NCBI GenBank assembly: GCA_029204225.1
Contig: CM055095.1
Span: 41,287,719 to 41,351,718 of the forward strand
Direction of reading: 5' to 3'
Length of the DNA stretch: 64,000 nt
From: Diphasiastrum complanatum
Lineage: Eukaryota; Streptophyta; Lycopodiopsida; Lycopodiales; Lycopodiaceae
Under the pieces are notes generated by a model. It did no database searches. It was given only the letters and a program-made list of their open reading frames with translations, and was not told where the DNA came from. The translations under genes and the position numbers were made by a program. This document shows, one piece after another, positions 45,354 to 55,967 of the stretch (positions are counted from its first letter, which is position 1; each line of letters begins with the position of its first letter).

Positions 45354-47060
45354 GGTTGTTTTCTCAAAAATTGTTTCATTTAAGGCTAAAGTTCAGAATG
45401 ATTTAGCTAGGTTTTTGTTCAGCATGGTTTTAGTTCCGTTTGTTGTGAATCGTGATCAAAAGAGAGAGAGAGAGAGAGAGGGAGAATCAGAGAAAGGGAG
45501 ATTCCTGCTATGTTCACTGGGAATGCCCCAATGTGTTCTCTTTTTTTTATATGGGATGCAGCTTTAGCGCAAAGGGACCATCCTGCACCTGAAACAGTCG
45601 GCAAACTACACAATCATATTCCCCTCGATCAGAGCTTTCATCTGATACCCATATTGCACAAAAAAATTTCAAAAAAAAATAAAAAATCGATTCTACACGA
45701 TTTTGGGAAAATCCCGAATTGCGAATCGGGATCGCGATTCTGATCACGATTCAGAATCGCGCTGCAACTATGCTTCAATAACACAATCAGTAGACACCAA
45801 ATCAAGACCAAAACTAACTACACATCTAGTATGTCGTTTAAGAAACCAGCATATCGATGTCATCATGGCTGAAAAAAACTATGTAGAGATTGAAAGGATT
45901 AGGAAAAAAGACCTTTGAACGCATTGCAAATTGGTTGTATTCAAAGAGGTGATGCCCGTCTCTGTTTCCCTAATTTGCAAAGCTAGTGTCCTCCCTATCC
46001 GATCCAATTTTGAACCTCACCACCTACCCATTTTTAATCTCAGATACTGTGAATGGGTACACATCCATGAAATGGCCTGTGTTTTGCTCATAGATATATC
46101 CTCCAAAATGTGTCTTTGAATGGACCCCTTGAATCCTGAGCTGAACCAATCTTTGCAATGGCACATTTTACTCTTCAAGGGTTCCTTCCAAGTGGTGTCT
46201 ATAACATTTTGTGCAAACAAAACTTCAAGTCGTTGGAGTGATTGGGCCATCCATTGTATAGAAGTTTACAAAAAGAAAACAATCTAGCACAAGTTCCATT
46301 TAAGCTGCAGTGCACAGTACTGATAGTCTCATTTAATAGCTTTGATACCAGCTTCAGAATCCCCAAGTTGATTGATTTCTGAACTAAATCACAAAACACA
46401 ATCTTTTGGTTATGCAATTATTGTAAGCACTTGGTAAAACCATCATGCTTTGTGAACAGGTTCCTTGCAAATGTTGGATCAAGGAGGGTGCCGTAAAAGA
46501 AGAAATATGTAAGGAGGTCAAAAGAGTCCACCCGGATTTGCTGGTGGTGGGTAGTCGAGGTCTAAGCAGCATACAAAGGTATTCTGCATTAGCATTTGAG
46601 TTCAAACATGAGGCTCCTGCCACAAATAGGCATTACAAGCAACCGTTTAATGAGATCCCTATATTGCACATGCACTACTCCATCTATTAAACTCTGGTTT
46701 GTTTAGCCTACGAACCCAAAAGCACTCGTGAGACTTGATTAGGTGCCCAAATGCAGTTGGCAATGTCTTTGATGCCTAAGCTTGCATGCTTGGTATCTTG
46801 AAAGTGCTCAGCATATGTTCATGAAGTTAACTATTTTTATATCAGTCAGATGCGTTTGCATGGTTTGGTGAATTTTGAGTTTCCTTATCCCTATGTGCTT
46901 TTTGTGAGTACTTATGATAAACTGGAAGTGGTATTTCTGGTTTTACTGCAGGATGTTTATTGGAACCGTGAGTGAGCACTGTGTAAAGCATGTTGACATT
47001 CCTGTGCTAGTAATAAAGCGGAGGCCTGAGGATGCACCTGATGATCCAAGTGATGACTAG
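34330..47060 (+). CDS. universal stress protein (UspA family), four coding exons
   Basis: Coding exons are 34330-34537, 39715-39836, 46460-46578 and 46952-47060: 558 bases, 185 residues, all in phase. Exon 1 gives [20 protein letters not shown] and [20 protein letters not shown], ending ...QVPDEDG. Exon 2 gives [17 protein letters not shown] and [13 protein letters not shown]; exon 3 [19 protein letters not shown] and [14 protein letters not shown]; exon 4 [20 protein letters not shown] and a DDPSDD end. The nucleotide-binding motif G-2X-G-9X-G(T/S) is complete (GSRG...GT), split over the last two exons. Family members are small, soluble ATP-binding proteins linked to stress responses. Length and ends match the plant At3g01520-type subgroup. 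The introns are 5,177, 6,623 and 373 bases; the first of these uses a GC donor. No stop or frameshift: the gene looks intact. Confidence 0.92.
35505..35728 (+). pseudogene. copia RNase H C-terminus and polypurine tract
   Basis: Decayed codons resemble the end of copia RNase H (LQCDN, a degraded FHSKTKHIE-type motif, then [15 protein letters not shown]). The purine tract ATTAAGGAGGCG at about 35717-35728 sits directly before an LTR start. Confidence 0.7.
35729..36115 (+). mobile_element. copia 3' LTR inside the stress-protein intron
   Basis: Begins TGTTAATGTTTACTTACC after the polypurine tract. It includes a TATA box (CTATAAATGG, 35841-35850). The right edge is not resolved. It shares the transcriptional orientation of the host gene. 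Confidence 0.6.
38173..38316 (+). repeat. 72-bp tandem duplication
   Basis: Two adjacent copies (38173-38244 and 38245-38316) beginning TTGAGCAGATTACGGTGGAG differ at about three positions. They lie within the hAT-like element. Confidence 0.97.
38587..38623. repeat. poly-C and (TC)n tract
   Basis: About 10 C followed by about 13 TC units. Confidence 0.95.
40085..41960 (+). pseudogene. gypsy RT-RNase H-integrase fragment in the intron
   Basis: Starts with [20 protein letters not shown] and [11 protein letters not shown] (RT fingers and palm). A small element interrupts it at 40250-40488, then [35 protein letters not shown] (catalytic DD intact) and the RNase H with [15 protein letters not shown] (the first catalytic Asp is Glu) follow. 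The integrase zinc-binding region and core reach [12 protein letters not shown] at about 41940 and then fade. There are stops at several points (40591, 40711, 40939, 41350). The RT style is that of chromoviral gypsy elements and differs from G1-G3. Confidence 0.88.
40250..40488 (+). mobile_element. 239-bp GC-armed hAT-like MITE with 8-bp target duplication
   Basis: Flanked by exact 8-bp repeats CATCCAAG (40242-40249 and 40489-40496), within codons of the gypsy RT. It begins CTAAGGAAGCGG and ends CCGGACCCTCATGTCTG. The arms are packed with CGGACGC/GCGTCCG words; the centre is a T-run followed by an A-run. The 8-bp duplication suits the hAT superfamily. It cannot code for protein. Confidence 0.88.
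42598..42888 (-). mobile_element. second GC-armed MITE of the same family, inverted
   Basis: Read on the minus strand it starts CTAAGGAAGCGGGACCCGGG and ends CCGGACCCTCATCCCTG, matching the ends of the 40250 copy. The arms again consist of GCGTCCGG words around T- and A-runs. Flanks GTATATAT at 42590-42597 and 42889-42896 are a likely 8-bp duplication, leaving three extra bases (TAT) at the left end. Confidence 0.85.
43639..43720. repeat. (GA)n microsatellite
   Basis: About 41 GA units. Confidence 0.97.
44566..45101 (+). pseudogene. acidic, AT-hook-containing ORF remnant of the hAT-like element
   Basis: ATG 44566 opens [20 protein letters not shown], acidic for 40 residues, then [13 protein letters not shown], an AT-hook-like sequence. 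A 13-base G run at 44717-44729 shifts the frame. It continues as Gln/Arg-rich sequence with [10 protein letters not shown] and ends [20 protein letters not shown] with a stop at about 45099. It may be the tail of a hAT transposase or a separate DNA-binding accessory protein; the core is absent. Confidence 0.5.
45274..45350. repeat. (GA)n microsatellite
   Basis: About 38 GA units; a shorter tract follows at 45460-45482. Confidence 0.96.
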
Positions 47061-49085
47061 AAGATTTTGTTTTTCCTCCTGCATGCCTAGAAGATCTTTT
47101 ACCATCAGATCTTGGACACCTATACAATGTGGTGATAGGCTTGTGAATAATCAAGTTTAAATTGAAATCTATATCATTTGAAAGCTACAATGATCTGCGA
47201 AAATGTCAAATTTTGATAGCATTTAATGTAGCTTGAAGAATGATTTCGATTAGATTTCTTTTAAAAATTAAAAACTTGTTATTTAACAACAAATACGTTA
47301 TGAAGTCCACAGATATGTGCAAATCATGTAAAGCACATTACATACTAATGGTTGATTAGATTTCATTGCTGTAGTTTCAGATTTGAATTGGAACAGTTTA
47401 GAATTTTTTTTGCATTTGTACAATGAGAATTGAAACTGTAAGAGGAACTTACACTCCTTTCACCCAAAGATCACATCACATTCATTGCATTCCATTCTTT
47501 GGAAAGACATCTGGCCTAGCGATTGACATGTCCTTAATCTCAAGGTCTAAAATTTGATTCAACCAGGTGCCCATGTTCATAAAAGGCCTTTGGCAGAAAG
47601 GTGGGACTACTTAAGCTCTTGTAAATGTTTAGTACGAGTTGATTTCCCCCCATGAGAATAAGTTTTGTTTGTATTTAAGTGAATCTAAATTTCAGAAAAT
47701 TATTTGAAAAATGAGTGAGGCTTGGGCACTTTTATTTCTATTACCTTAAGCTTGTGTTAAATCACGATACAATTGCGAGTACGTTCCAACTATCGATTTG
47801 CCTCAAGGTGATTTCACATGGAGTGGGGTGTCAGTGGAGAGGGCCCAAAAACTCCATCCTGATTGTTGGAAGCCACTTCAAGTGGCCTCCCCCCATGTCA
47901 CAAGAGTGGGAGTTGTCCCTAGGTGGCATTATAAAGTGCCAGCATGGGGCAAGTCAAGATGTCAGGGCAATACTTCAGGCATCTTGAATGGCACTAGTGT
48001 CAGTAGTGGGCTCTCTCTCCCCTTCCAATGAGAATAACCTTATCTGATTTGAATTTAGGCATTAGATGACCTTGCCTCCAAAAGAACGAGGGTTCCACAT
48101 GAAATGACCTAGTCTTTCAAATTGGGACGTCAGTGCATATTTTGAAGTGGACTTGGCCCCTTCCATGTGAAACCACCCTTAATTTCTTATTATGTATTTC
48201 TCAAAATTTAAGACATCTTGTCACCATTTTCAGCAACGAGTTTCAATTGATAGAAAATGAATGATTAGAATGTAATTATTTAGGCTTGTATAAAGTACAA
48301 CATTGCATGTTATTATGTAGACTAATAAAAAAGGTTCATTTGATGATGATGTAAAAAATAAAAACAAACACATAGTTGGCTTTATGTACAATGACACTTC
48401 AAATCTGAGCATGTCATTTAGATGGTAAGAATGGTTGTTCTACAAAAACAATTTTGACAGAAGCTCATTATTGTAATTTCCTTAATTTCATGCCCCTTTT
48501 GGTGTCCAGATGGGCCAATTAAATTTGCCAATAGATTCAAATTTTGCTATAAAGATTTCATTTGTTCCTTAGACGACATATAAGTGATTGCAATCACACG
48601 CCAAGGTATGGTTTTTATATTTTAAGACTAGAAATATATGATTGTGCATAGTTACAAGATTTGCGTATACCCTTCTTTATGCTCAAGTAAATAGTCAACT
48701 TAGTATAGGTAGCTGCCATTTGAAAACCTTTAATATTGTAAAATAATTCAAGACTTTCATTCAATAACAAGATAGATGGCTAGTGAATATGTGTTTTCTA
48801 TTTTAATTGCTCTAAAAGATTCATTTCCCAAACTTCATTGTAATACCTCTGTGGCCATATCATCTTGATCAAAACCATCTTTTATGTAGTCTTTATTGTT
48901 CTTTGTATTCATTAAAATCATGATCACTTCTTGTTTTATGATTGTGGAACTTTTAAAAATTTGTCAACTATCTGCTTTAGTGTCAACTTGTCTCTTCTTG
49001 ATAATCATATTTTAGGATAATATAAGCCATGTTTATATTTTGTAGATACATTTGTGTTGTAGTTAGTGAGTTTTTACTTTCAGTA
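47061..49085. other. downstream region of the stress-protein gene, no further gene seen
   Basis: Presumably the 3' UTR lies in the first few hundred bases, but I found no convincing polyadenylation signal. Overlapping frames at 47715-48031 lack recognisable motifs. Confidence 0.45.
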
Positions 49086-49370
49086 CACACTATAGTGATG
49101 AGGGCCACATCGACGTCACTCGAGTTTAGTGAGTTTGGATGGTTGTCCTGTAACGAGGACCGTCTTATCATGCAGTGGTACCCCCCAAAAAACTAGTGCT
49201 TCCTATATGTACTTGTTTTTCATTCTGTTATATTATACACTTCATATGTGTTGCTTGAGAAGAGGTGTGCTATTTCTTTCAGCTCTTTACGATTCCCGAT
49301 TGATTTTGGTAGCTTGTCTAATTCATAGCGTAAACTGCATAATTGACCATTTACATGGTATCAAAGCCTT
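49086..49370 (+). mobile_element. copia LTR end with primer binding site
   Basis: TGGTATCAAAGCCTT at 49356-49370 matches the tRNA-iMet primer site and is preceded by ...CATTTACA as an LTR terminus. The upstream 270 bases are probably LTR, with no defined left edge. No gag follows; the sequence changes by about 49490. Confidence 0.6.
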
Positions 49371-49620
49371 GGTCAGGTGCAAATTTGTAGCTATCAGAAG
49401 CCGATTTTTGGAAGAATTTGAAGAACCGTTACAGTTGATTGACCGGGCTATCAAATTCATTTTGAGAAATCATTAAGCAAAGAGCTTACCTTCATAGCAC
49501 TATACCAAGACAAGGCAATTCACAAGATTATATTTAGTGGAAATATGACATTTTTTTTAAATTTATCAAATTTTTGTAAGAAATGTGGTTTTTCCTACGG
49601 AAGCAAAAAGCTAATCCACA

Positions 49621-50751
49621 CTACTCTATTCCACAACTAATCCACAACCACACACAAGGAACGGAAGCTAATGTGTTGTAGGACCCACCACAACCCATGT
49701 TGAATGATATTGCTCCACTTCCGCATTGGCATCTTTGATCATCACTTGGAAAAGCGTAGATCCTCGTTCGCTTGCATAAAACCAAGTGCTTATTGTTGCC
49801 GATTTTTACCACAAAAATTGCTTTTCTCAAATTGTCACAATTTAACCAAAATGTCCTATTGCCGCAAATGGTTGCTATCTTCAAAATTGGAGAGCTCCCA
49901 ACAACTTCACAACCTTGCATGCTTGAGTGTCTCCCTTGTGTCTCTTTTTTCTGCTTTTTCTTGTTACTTGTATCTGCCATGGATGGTTTCACTTCTGGTT
50001 TCTTTGTAGGTACTAATTTTCTAGGAGGTCCTGCCAGATATTCATCAATTGTCTTGGCACTCTTTGTGTCCTCCATTTTGCTTTTGGGTGTTTCCGCAGT
50101 TCTTCTCCCAATCGAAGTCCCAGTCTTATCGAGACTCTTTCTTGACGAGAAGAGGAGAACCTTCGATTGGTAGGTTGCGCAAACCTTGGGTTATCAGTCT
50201 CCAAAGGGGGTGGACTCATCATCAAATTGGTGGTAAAAATAGATTTGGTCGGATGGGCTGGTGACGGTAGGAAAACATGATGAAGGGCTTGGTGGGAGGG
50301 TGAAGGAACTGACAATACTATCGTTGTAGCCTTAGAACTTTGTAGTGTCGAGCTTTGGCCATTACTTGATTGGTGAGGAGCTCACTTTGTCCTGTAGGCT
50401 CACTGTCATCTTCATCTTTTCCTTTTCTACAGCTCCTTCTTCCTTTGATCCATTACTTTTGGATCTCTTCAGGCTTCATAGGAGGGGATTTAGCTATCAT
50501 TGCTCTAGAGAGTTTATTTTGATCGAGATCGATATGACTCATCTATTGCTTAAGTTGATCTTGTAGATCTTCCTTTCCTCCTCTTTATTTTTTCTTGCTG
50601 CTTTATTTAATCTCTTTTCTTTTTTTGGATGACCAACCATTGTAGGTTACTAGTTGGTCTCTGCAAGACACTTGCAATGATCTCTTAGCTACTTTGGTAA
50701 GGTTATCAAGGTTTGAAAGGACTGGGAATTCCTCAGATGAATAGTGGAACA
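49621..50751 (-). pseudogene. unrecognised basic ORF remnant interrupted by copia C1
   Basis: Minus-strand frames contain FPVLSNLDNLTKVAKRSLQV just after C1, a Lys-rich stretch, and further on MEDTKSAKTIDEYLAGPPRK and KKKQKKETQ. Together with 56708-57070 on the other side of C1 they look like one long decayed basic coding region split by the insertion. The family is unknown; a gag-like or LINE ORF1-like origin is possible. Confidence 0.3.
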
Positions 50752-51478
50752 TGTCGAAAATCAGTGGGAATGATAGCGGAAGCTTTCGGTAGGATCAGAA
50801 GTGCCACAATTAGCAGCAGAAGTATTCAAGATGAATGATTCAGATAAGCGCAAATGAGCAATATAGTAGCGAGACAAAATTGCACTCTGATTAATATCAA
50901 CAATGAGTATAATTGCTTGAAGTGATAACTTCAGCTTAATAGTTGAGCATGATAATGTTGGCAACAAGAAAAAAATTCTTCTGATTGAGAAGATCAATTA
51001 GTGATTAACTATTAGTTTGTCTTGGCTGATCTATATTACAAAATATCTACTTGCTAAATATCTAAATGTTAAATATCTATTTTAGCATTAAATGCTATTT
51101 GCTATTTACTACGACCGCCTTATAACAATAAATGTATGTACTATAGTAGGTGAACTGCCATAAAGTCTTCTGATAGTTTATTTGGATCGATTTTTCCCTG
51201 ATGGAAAAAAGTCGATAAAGTCGGTTGATGATGAATTTGATTAATGACAAAGTTGGTTGTGTCGACGAAGTCAATTGATGGAGTCAGTTTTGAAATGTCG
51301 ATGTCGAGTAAGTCGAGTACTTCGATATCGAGCAAGTCAAGTCTTGAACATATGTATATACATGAGAAGTTGAAGTTTGATGAAGTCAAACTTCGATTGT
51401 CGTTGGAGTCAAATACTTGACAGGTTTCTAAGATGCTCATTATTGAATGGATTTGAGAATGAGCATCGAAATTCAACA
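50752..51478 (-). mobile_element. 3' LTR of copia C1
   Basis: 727 bp, starting TGTTGAATTTCGATGC at 51478 (after the purine tract AAGGAGGAG) and ending TTTTCGACA at 50752. It aligns along its whole length with 55968-56707, with many substitutions and small indels, so the insertion is old. It contains many TCGA-type words (GTCGA, AGTCGG). Confidence 0.93.
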
Positions 51479-51599
51479 CTCCTCCTTAATGTGGATCCTG
51501 AAAACTTTTTATTTTTAGATTCAAACATGTCGTTAAATCTGAGATGGTGCTCCTTTGATAGAGCCTTTGTGAGTAATTTGCCACCATAAGATCTATCCT

Positions 51600-53445
51600 A
51601 CAGTAAAATAATGACACTTCTTTGCCAGCATTTTTTTCTAAGGTAGTGATACCTGATTTTGATATGTTTGCTTTGGGAATGAAATCTCAGATTTAGAGAT
51701 AGTTCTAATGTGCTTTGATTGTCATAGTAAATAGTCATTGGATGTGACTAAGCAAGGTCAATATCTACAAGCAGGTGCCTCAGCCAAATTGCCTCTTTGG
51801 TAGCATTCGTGGCAGCTATGTATTATGATTCGGTTGATGATTATGCTACTGAGGTCTACTTTTGGTTGTTCCAAGAGATTGGATTCTGATTGTATAAAAA
51901 TACAAATCCAGAAGTTGATATCTCCAGTCCCAATCCGCATCTGTGTATCCTTTGAGAATGTTGGTAGGTTGGTTGTCTCCATAACAGATGTTGAGATGTG
52001 GTTGATTGGATGTACTTCATGACCTTCATGAGCGCTTTCCAATGGGTTAGACCTGGATTTTGATAGGAACTGGTTGAGTGAACTGATCGAGTATGTAAGG
52101 TCTGGCCGTGTGTAAAGCATTGCATACATCAGTGAGCCGATGATGGAGTGAAATGGATATTGCTTCATTTTTTCCTTTTCTACCTCTGTTTGAGGAGATT
52201 GTTCCTTTGAAAGATTTTAGACCATGGTCGAGTGAAAAGTGAATCGGTTACAGTTGGCCATTCCATACTTTTTCAGCACATTGGAGAGATATCTTTGTTG
52301 ATTGATAAAAATCAGTTTTGTTGGGTCGAATTCAGAAATTTCGATTCTGAAACAATAATGAGTTGGATCCATATCAGTCATTTTGTACTCCTGGGCCAGC
52401 ATGCATTGCGTATCCATCATTAGATTCAGATTGTTACTAAATAGTATCGTATCATCTACATAAAGAGTAATGATGATGAAGAAACCTGATACAGACTTGA
52501 AGTAGACACTCGAGTCTGTCGAGTTTGGAATAAAACCATTTTCGATTAAAAATGCATTAATTTTCTGGAACCATTAGAGGAGTTATAAATCCAAAAAAGA
52601 CCCTTTGTAAAGATTATTTTTACATTTTTTTTTCTCAATTTTCTCTTACACATGGACCAATCAAAACACTCAAATTTGAAATCTACGTAACGTAACTTTT
52701 TGAGTCCACATTTTGATTCCACACTAAAAATGGCATTACTTTTTAGTGGTAAGTCCAAATTTAGCGAAGTTTGGTGCATTGGAAAGCGCTCAACAAGAGC
52801 TTTCCAATGATATGTTAGATGATATACTTTTGAGCTACGATTAAAAACTTATGGCAAGTCAAAAGTATTAGTGCTATATTATTTTAATAATATAAACTAC
52901 ATCTTGCACAAATTCTTAAAGGGTCTTTTTGGAGCTCAAAACTCCTCTAATGCAAGCTCTGGGTGAATGTTTTAGCCCATACAGAGCCTTGTGAATTCTG
53001 CCCACAAGGTGCTGCTCGCCTTTCAATTCATATCCTTCTGGCTGTGACATATAGATTTTCTCTTCGATAGTTCCATTGAGGAAAGCGGTCCGGACATCCA
53101 TTTGATGGACTTCGAGATCTACTGCAACTGCAAAGGAGAGTAGTAGTTGGATCAAAACATTTTTGACAAATGGACTGAAGGCCTTTGAATAATCTAGCCT
53201 TTGGCGACAAGCTTGGCTTTATATCGATCGAGTCTTTCTTTAGCATCATACTTCGCCTTGAATATCCATTTACATGGAATCGGATCTCGATCCTTTGGTA
53301 GCCCAGTAACAATCCATGTTTGATTCTCTATTAGATAATCGAATTTGGTGTCCATTGCAGCTTTCCACTGGTCAACATCAGGTGTCGACATCTCCTCAGA
53401 AACAATGGTTGGTTCCTGCACAAAGTAGCAAGCCGAATCATCCAT
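51600..53445 (-). pseudogene. copia C1 reverse transcriptase and RNase H
   Basis: RT begins DQWKAAMDTKFDYLIENQTW and PCKWIFKAKYDAKERLDRYKAKL, then VHQMDVRTAFLNGTIEEKIYM and LYGLKHSPRA. A 381-bp insertion (52572-52952) interrupts it, and it resumes at AFLIENGFIPNS with the catalytic LYVDDTILF intact (about 52460). The RT C-terminus (YPFHSIIGSLMYAMLYTRPDLTY) and RNase H (TSGFVFLYNQNPISW and later motifs to about 51600) follow. Stops and frameshifts make it inactive. Confidence 0.92.
52572..52952. mobile_element. 381-bp terminal-inverted-repeat insertion in C1 RT
   Basis: Ends CATTAGAGGAGTT and AACTCCTCTAATG are exact reverse complements. The inverted repeat extends imperfectly for about 38 bp, through TCCAAAAA-GACCCTTT. 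The RT reading frame breaks at one end and resumes at the other with no bases missing and no target duplication that I can see. The content is AT-rich and non-coding: a MITE-like element of unassigned superfamily. Confidence 0.9.
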
Positions 53446-53837
53446 AAATCGGAATGGAGGCTGTTTGGACCGGTGCGATCTTCTGGGCTAAACTTTGGTC
53501 CTCTGATGTGTTTGAATTTGTTGAGGTTCTGACTCATTGTCAGAGTTGGTGTCAAGCTTTTGATCAGTCCCGAGTTCGAAGTTGTCGACTCTGGGATTGG
53601 AAGTCAATGTAGCTTTCCCTTGTGGTCGATGAATTGGTATTCCACAAAAATGACATCTCTACTTGTAAACTATTTCTGAGTGTCCATGTTGTAGAGCTTG
53701 TATGCCTTGTGATCTAGGGAATAGCCGATGAAGATCGACTTTTTGTTGTTGTCATCCAGTTTCTTTCTTAGATCAGCAGAGATCTGAGCATAAGCAATGC
53801 ATCCAAACACTCTACTTTTTTTGAGTGATGGTTTTGA

Positions 53838-54900
53838 TCATGTCCAGACCTCATAAGGTGTCTTGCCATTCAGGGCTTTGGTGATGGATCGATTTTGTAG
53901 ATAGGCAGCTATAGTCACAACTTTTGCCCAAAAATTCTTTGGAAGAGATGCATGGGCCAACATACTCTTGGCACTTTCGATGAGTGTCCAATTCTTCCTT
54001 TCAGCTACACCATTGGACTGAGGTGAGTAGCTTTTCATGTACTGTTGATGTATCCCATTGGCCTTGTATAACTCCTTGAATTCAGTGGAGATAAATTCTC
54101 TCCCTCCATCAGTGCATAGAGCTTTGATTTTTCTCTAGGTCTGATTTTCAGCAGACGTCTTGAACTGCTTAAAGAACTTGAATGATTCTAATTTGTTCTT
54201 TAGAAAATAAGTAGCAGTCCTTCGAGAGAGGTCATCGATGAAGGTTAGGAAATAGAGTGCTCTCCATGTCACAACAATTTGCATTGGGCCACAAATGTCA
54301 CTATGTACAAGATCAAACAAATCTCAAGAAATATGAACAATATCAGAATTGAATGGACTTCTAGCATGCTTATTGATAATACAGCTTTCACATGGGAAAT
54401 TTGATTTTCTAATTAAAAGTAGATCTTGTACTAAATTCTGATTTGACATTTGATAAATACTTTTGAAATTTAGATGACCTAATTTAAAATGCCAAGCATA
54501 TCAATTGATTCAAAAGTGGTTGTGTGAAGAGCTTGACTATTAGAATAATAGCAGTGGCTGAGTTTGTAAAGATAGCCACTTCTTCTCCCGAAAGCCAGAA
54601 CCTTTTGAAACTTGTCAAGAATTGTGCAACCGTCTGTATCAAATTTGACCCTTCGACTTGAATTAGTAATTCTGATAGTTGAGAACATATTTTTGGTTAG
54701 ATTTGGAATGTGGAGAATGTTGGATAGCAACTTGACTTAATCTTTCTGAAATTCACCATGATTGTTCCTTCACCCTTGATAGAATGAGATGAGTTGTCTC
54801 CAAGTTGCACAACTCGAGAGTGCTACAACCAGTCTAGATGGTGAGCCATAAGTTGTGTTGCTCCAGAGTCCAAGTACTAGGAATCGATATCCTGCTATTC
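53838..54900 (-). pseudogene. copia C1 protease and integrase
   Basis: The protease (YLDSGATQLMAHH) lies near 54870. Then come LSNILHIPNLTKNMFS and a degraded pre-integrase segment. The integrase core has LVHSDICGPMQ (54320 frame), TFIDDLSRRT, and, in the 54038 frame, YSPQSNGVAERKNWTLIESAK with the catalytic Glu, then FWAKVVTIAAYLQNR and NGKTPYEVW. Between 53600 and 53838 the integrase-RT linker is frameshifted. Confidence 0.9.
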
Positions 54901-54989
54901 TCCGACCTTGGCCATGAAAGCTGCTTCATCTTCCTCCTATTGCTGTATTGAGTGACTGGTTGTAGCACTATGTGCTTGTTGTTGGAATT

Positions 54990-55824
54990 GCTTCTTCTTC
55001 TCGTTGTTGAATTTTAAAATTTTGTAGTCCTTGATTTCATGGCCAGTCCTCTTACAATATCTATAGAATAGTTTCTACACTGGTTGGAATGATGAAGAGT
55101 TTGAATTCGATCCTGGACTAGTATTCAATCCAGACTACATGTTGCTCTTCTTGTCAAGATAAGTTGACTTTGTAGATCTCTTGAATTTGAACTTCTGATT
55201 TTTTGAATATAGAGCTTGAGGATCCGATCTTGGGCCTGAGGAGGATGTAGTTCTTCTTATTTCCTCTTGTAAAAGCATAGAAATTACTCTTGATAGAGTG
55301 AGATGCTCTTGGGTCGAAATGGCCATGATCCAATTTTCATAGGCATCAGGTAGACTTGATAATAGAGTCATAACAGCATCATAATCTTCTATGACTGAGC
55401 CAGTTGCAGTCATCTACTATATATGATTTTTGAATGTGTTGAGATGACTCAAAACACTCTCTGCTTTAGACATTCTCAAGGTGAAGAATTTCTTTCTTAA
55501 GTGAAGTTTGGAAATAACATCCTTGATATCATAGAGGGTTGCTAGGATGTCCCAAGCATCCTTAGTAGTCTGAGCAGCACGTATGTGGCTGATTTGGGTA
55601 TCCTTGATATTGAGAGTGATGATGGCAAATGCCTTGCCATCGCTCAGTCTCCATTTGGTGATGATAGCTGCATCACCTTCTGGTTTGAGTTATGTGCCAT
55701 CAATGATGTCCCACAGTTCCCATAGTTCTTTGGCTAGTAGCATGACCTTCATCTTGAACTTCCAAAGATGGTAGTTCTCTCCATCGAGTTTGTCAATTAG
55801 AGATGAACTAGAAGACTGGTCCAT
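54990..55824 (-). pseudogene. copia C1 gag
   Basis: Starts at ATG 55824 (MDQSSSSSLIDKLDGENYHL), with the UBN2-type core (AWDILATLYDIKDVISKLHL; AVMTLLSSLPDAYENWIMAI). One frame holds from the start to about 55135, interrupted by stops including a TAG-TAG pair just before 55413, where C3 has two Gln codons. The zinc knuckle near 55040 reads YRYCKRTGHEIKDY: both outer Cys are Tyr. Confidence 0.9.
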
Positions 55825-55956
55825 TATGGTTTGAGTGAGATCGTTGGTAGAAACAATGAAATCAAAATATTGTTGGCTACGCGCTTGCTAGAACAATGTC
55901 TTGATAGAAACAATATTGATAATTTGTAGTAGAAATGCAGATTAATGAACTGTCTA

Positions 55957-55967
55957 CTCTGATACCA
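55957..55967 (-). promoter_or_regulatory. primer binding site of copia C1
   Basis: The minus strand reads TGGTATCAGAG directly after the 5' LTR end; tRNA-iMet type. Confidence 0.92.

Larger units (their letters stand above)
44032..45772. mobile_element. 1.74 kb hAT-like element with AATCGCGATT arms
   Basis: Perfect 13-bp terminal inverted repeats CATAGTTGCAGCG are flanked by exact 8-bp duplications CTTCAATA (44024-44031 and 45773-45780), as in the hAT superfamily. Both subterminal arms repeat the palindrome GAATCGCGATTC or close variants about four times each. Inside are an Arg/Gly-rich ORF remnant and two GA arrays. No catalytic transposase domain remains. Confidence 0.9.
39837..46459 (+). 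other. stress-protein intron of 6.6 kb loaded with transposons
   Basis: The donor CTCAG|GTAATT and acceptor TGTGAACAG|GTTCC join in phase 0. Inside are a gypsy pol fragment, two inverted GC-rich hAT-like elements, a 1.7 kb hAT-like element and two GA arrays. At 42.9-43.6 and 45.8-46.4 kb I see no assignable gene. The sequences beside the 44-45.8 kb element look like one interrupted, older insertion. Confidence 0.88.

Noticed and set aside
45780-46450. Several short frames beside the hAT-like element
   Set aside because: They may be part of an older insertion that also lies at 43.7-44.0 kb, but I found no motif to name it.
49129-49476. A 115-codon forward frame
   Set aside because: It runs across a copia LTR end and primer site, so it is not a gene.
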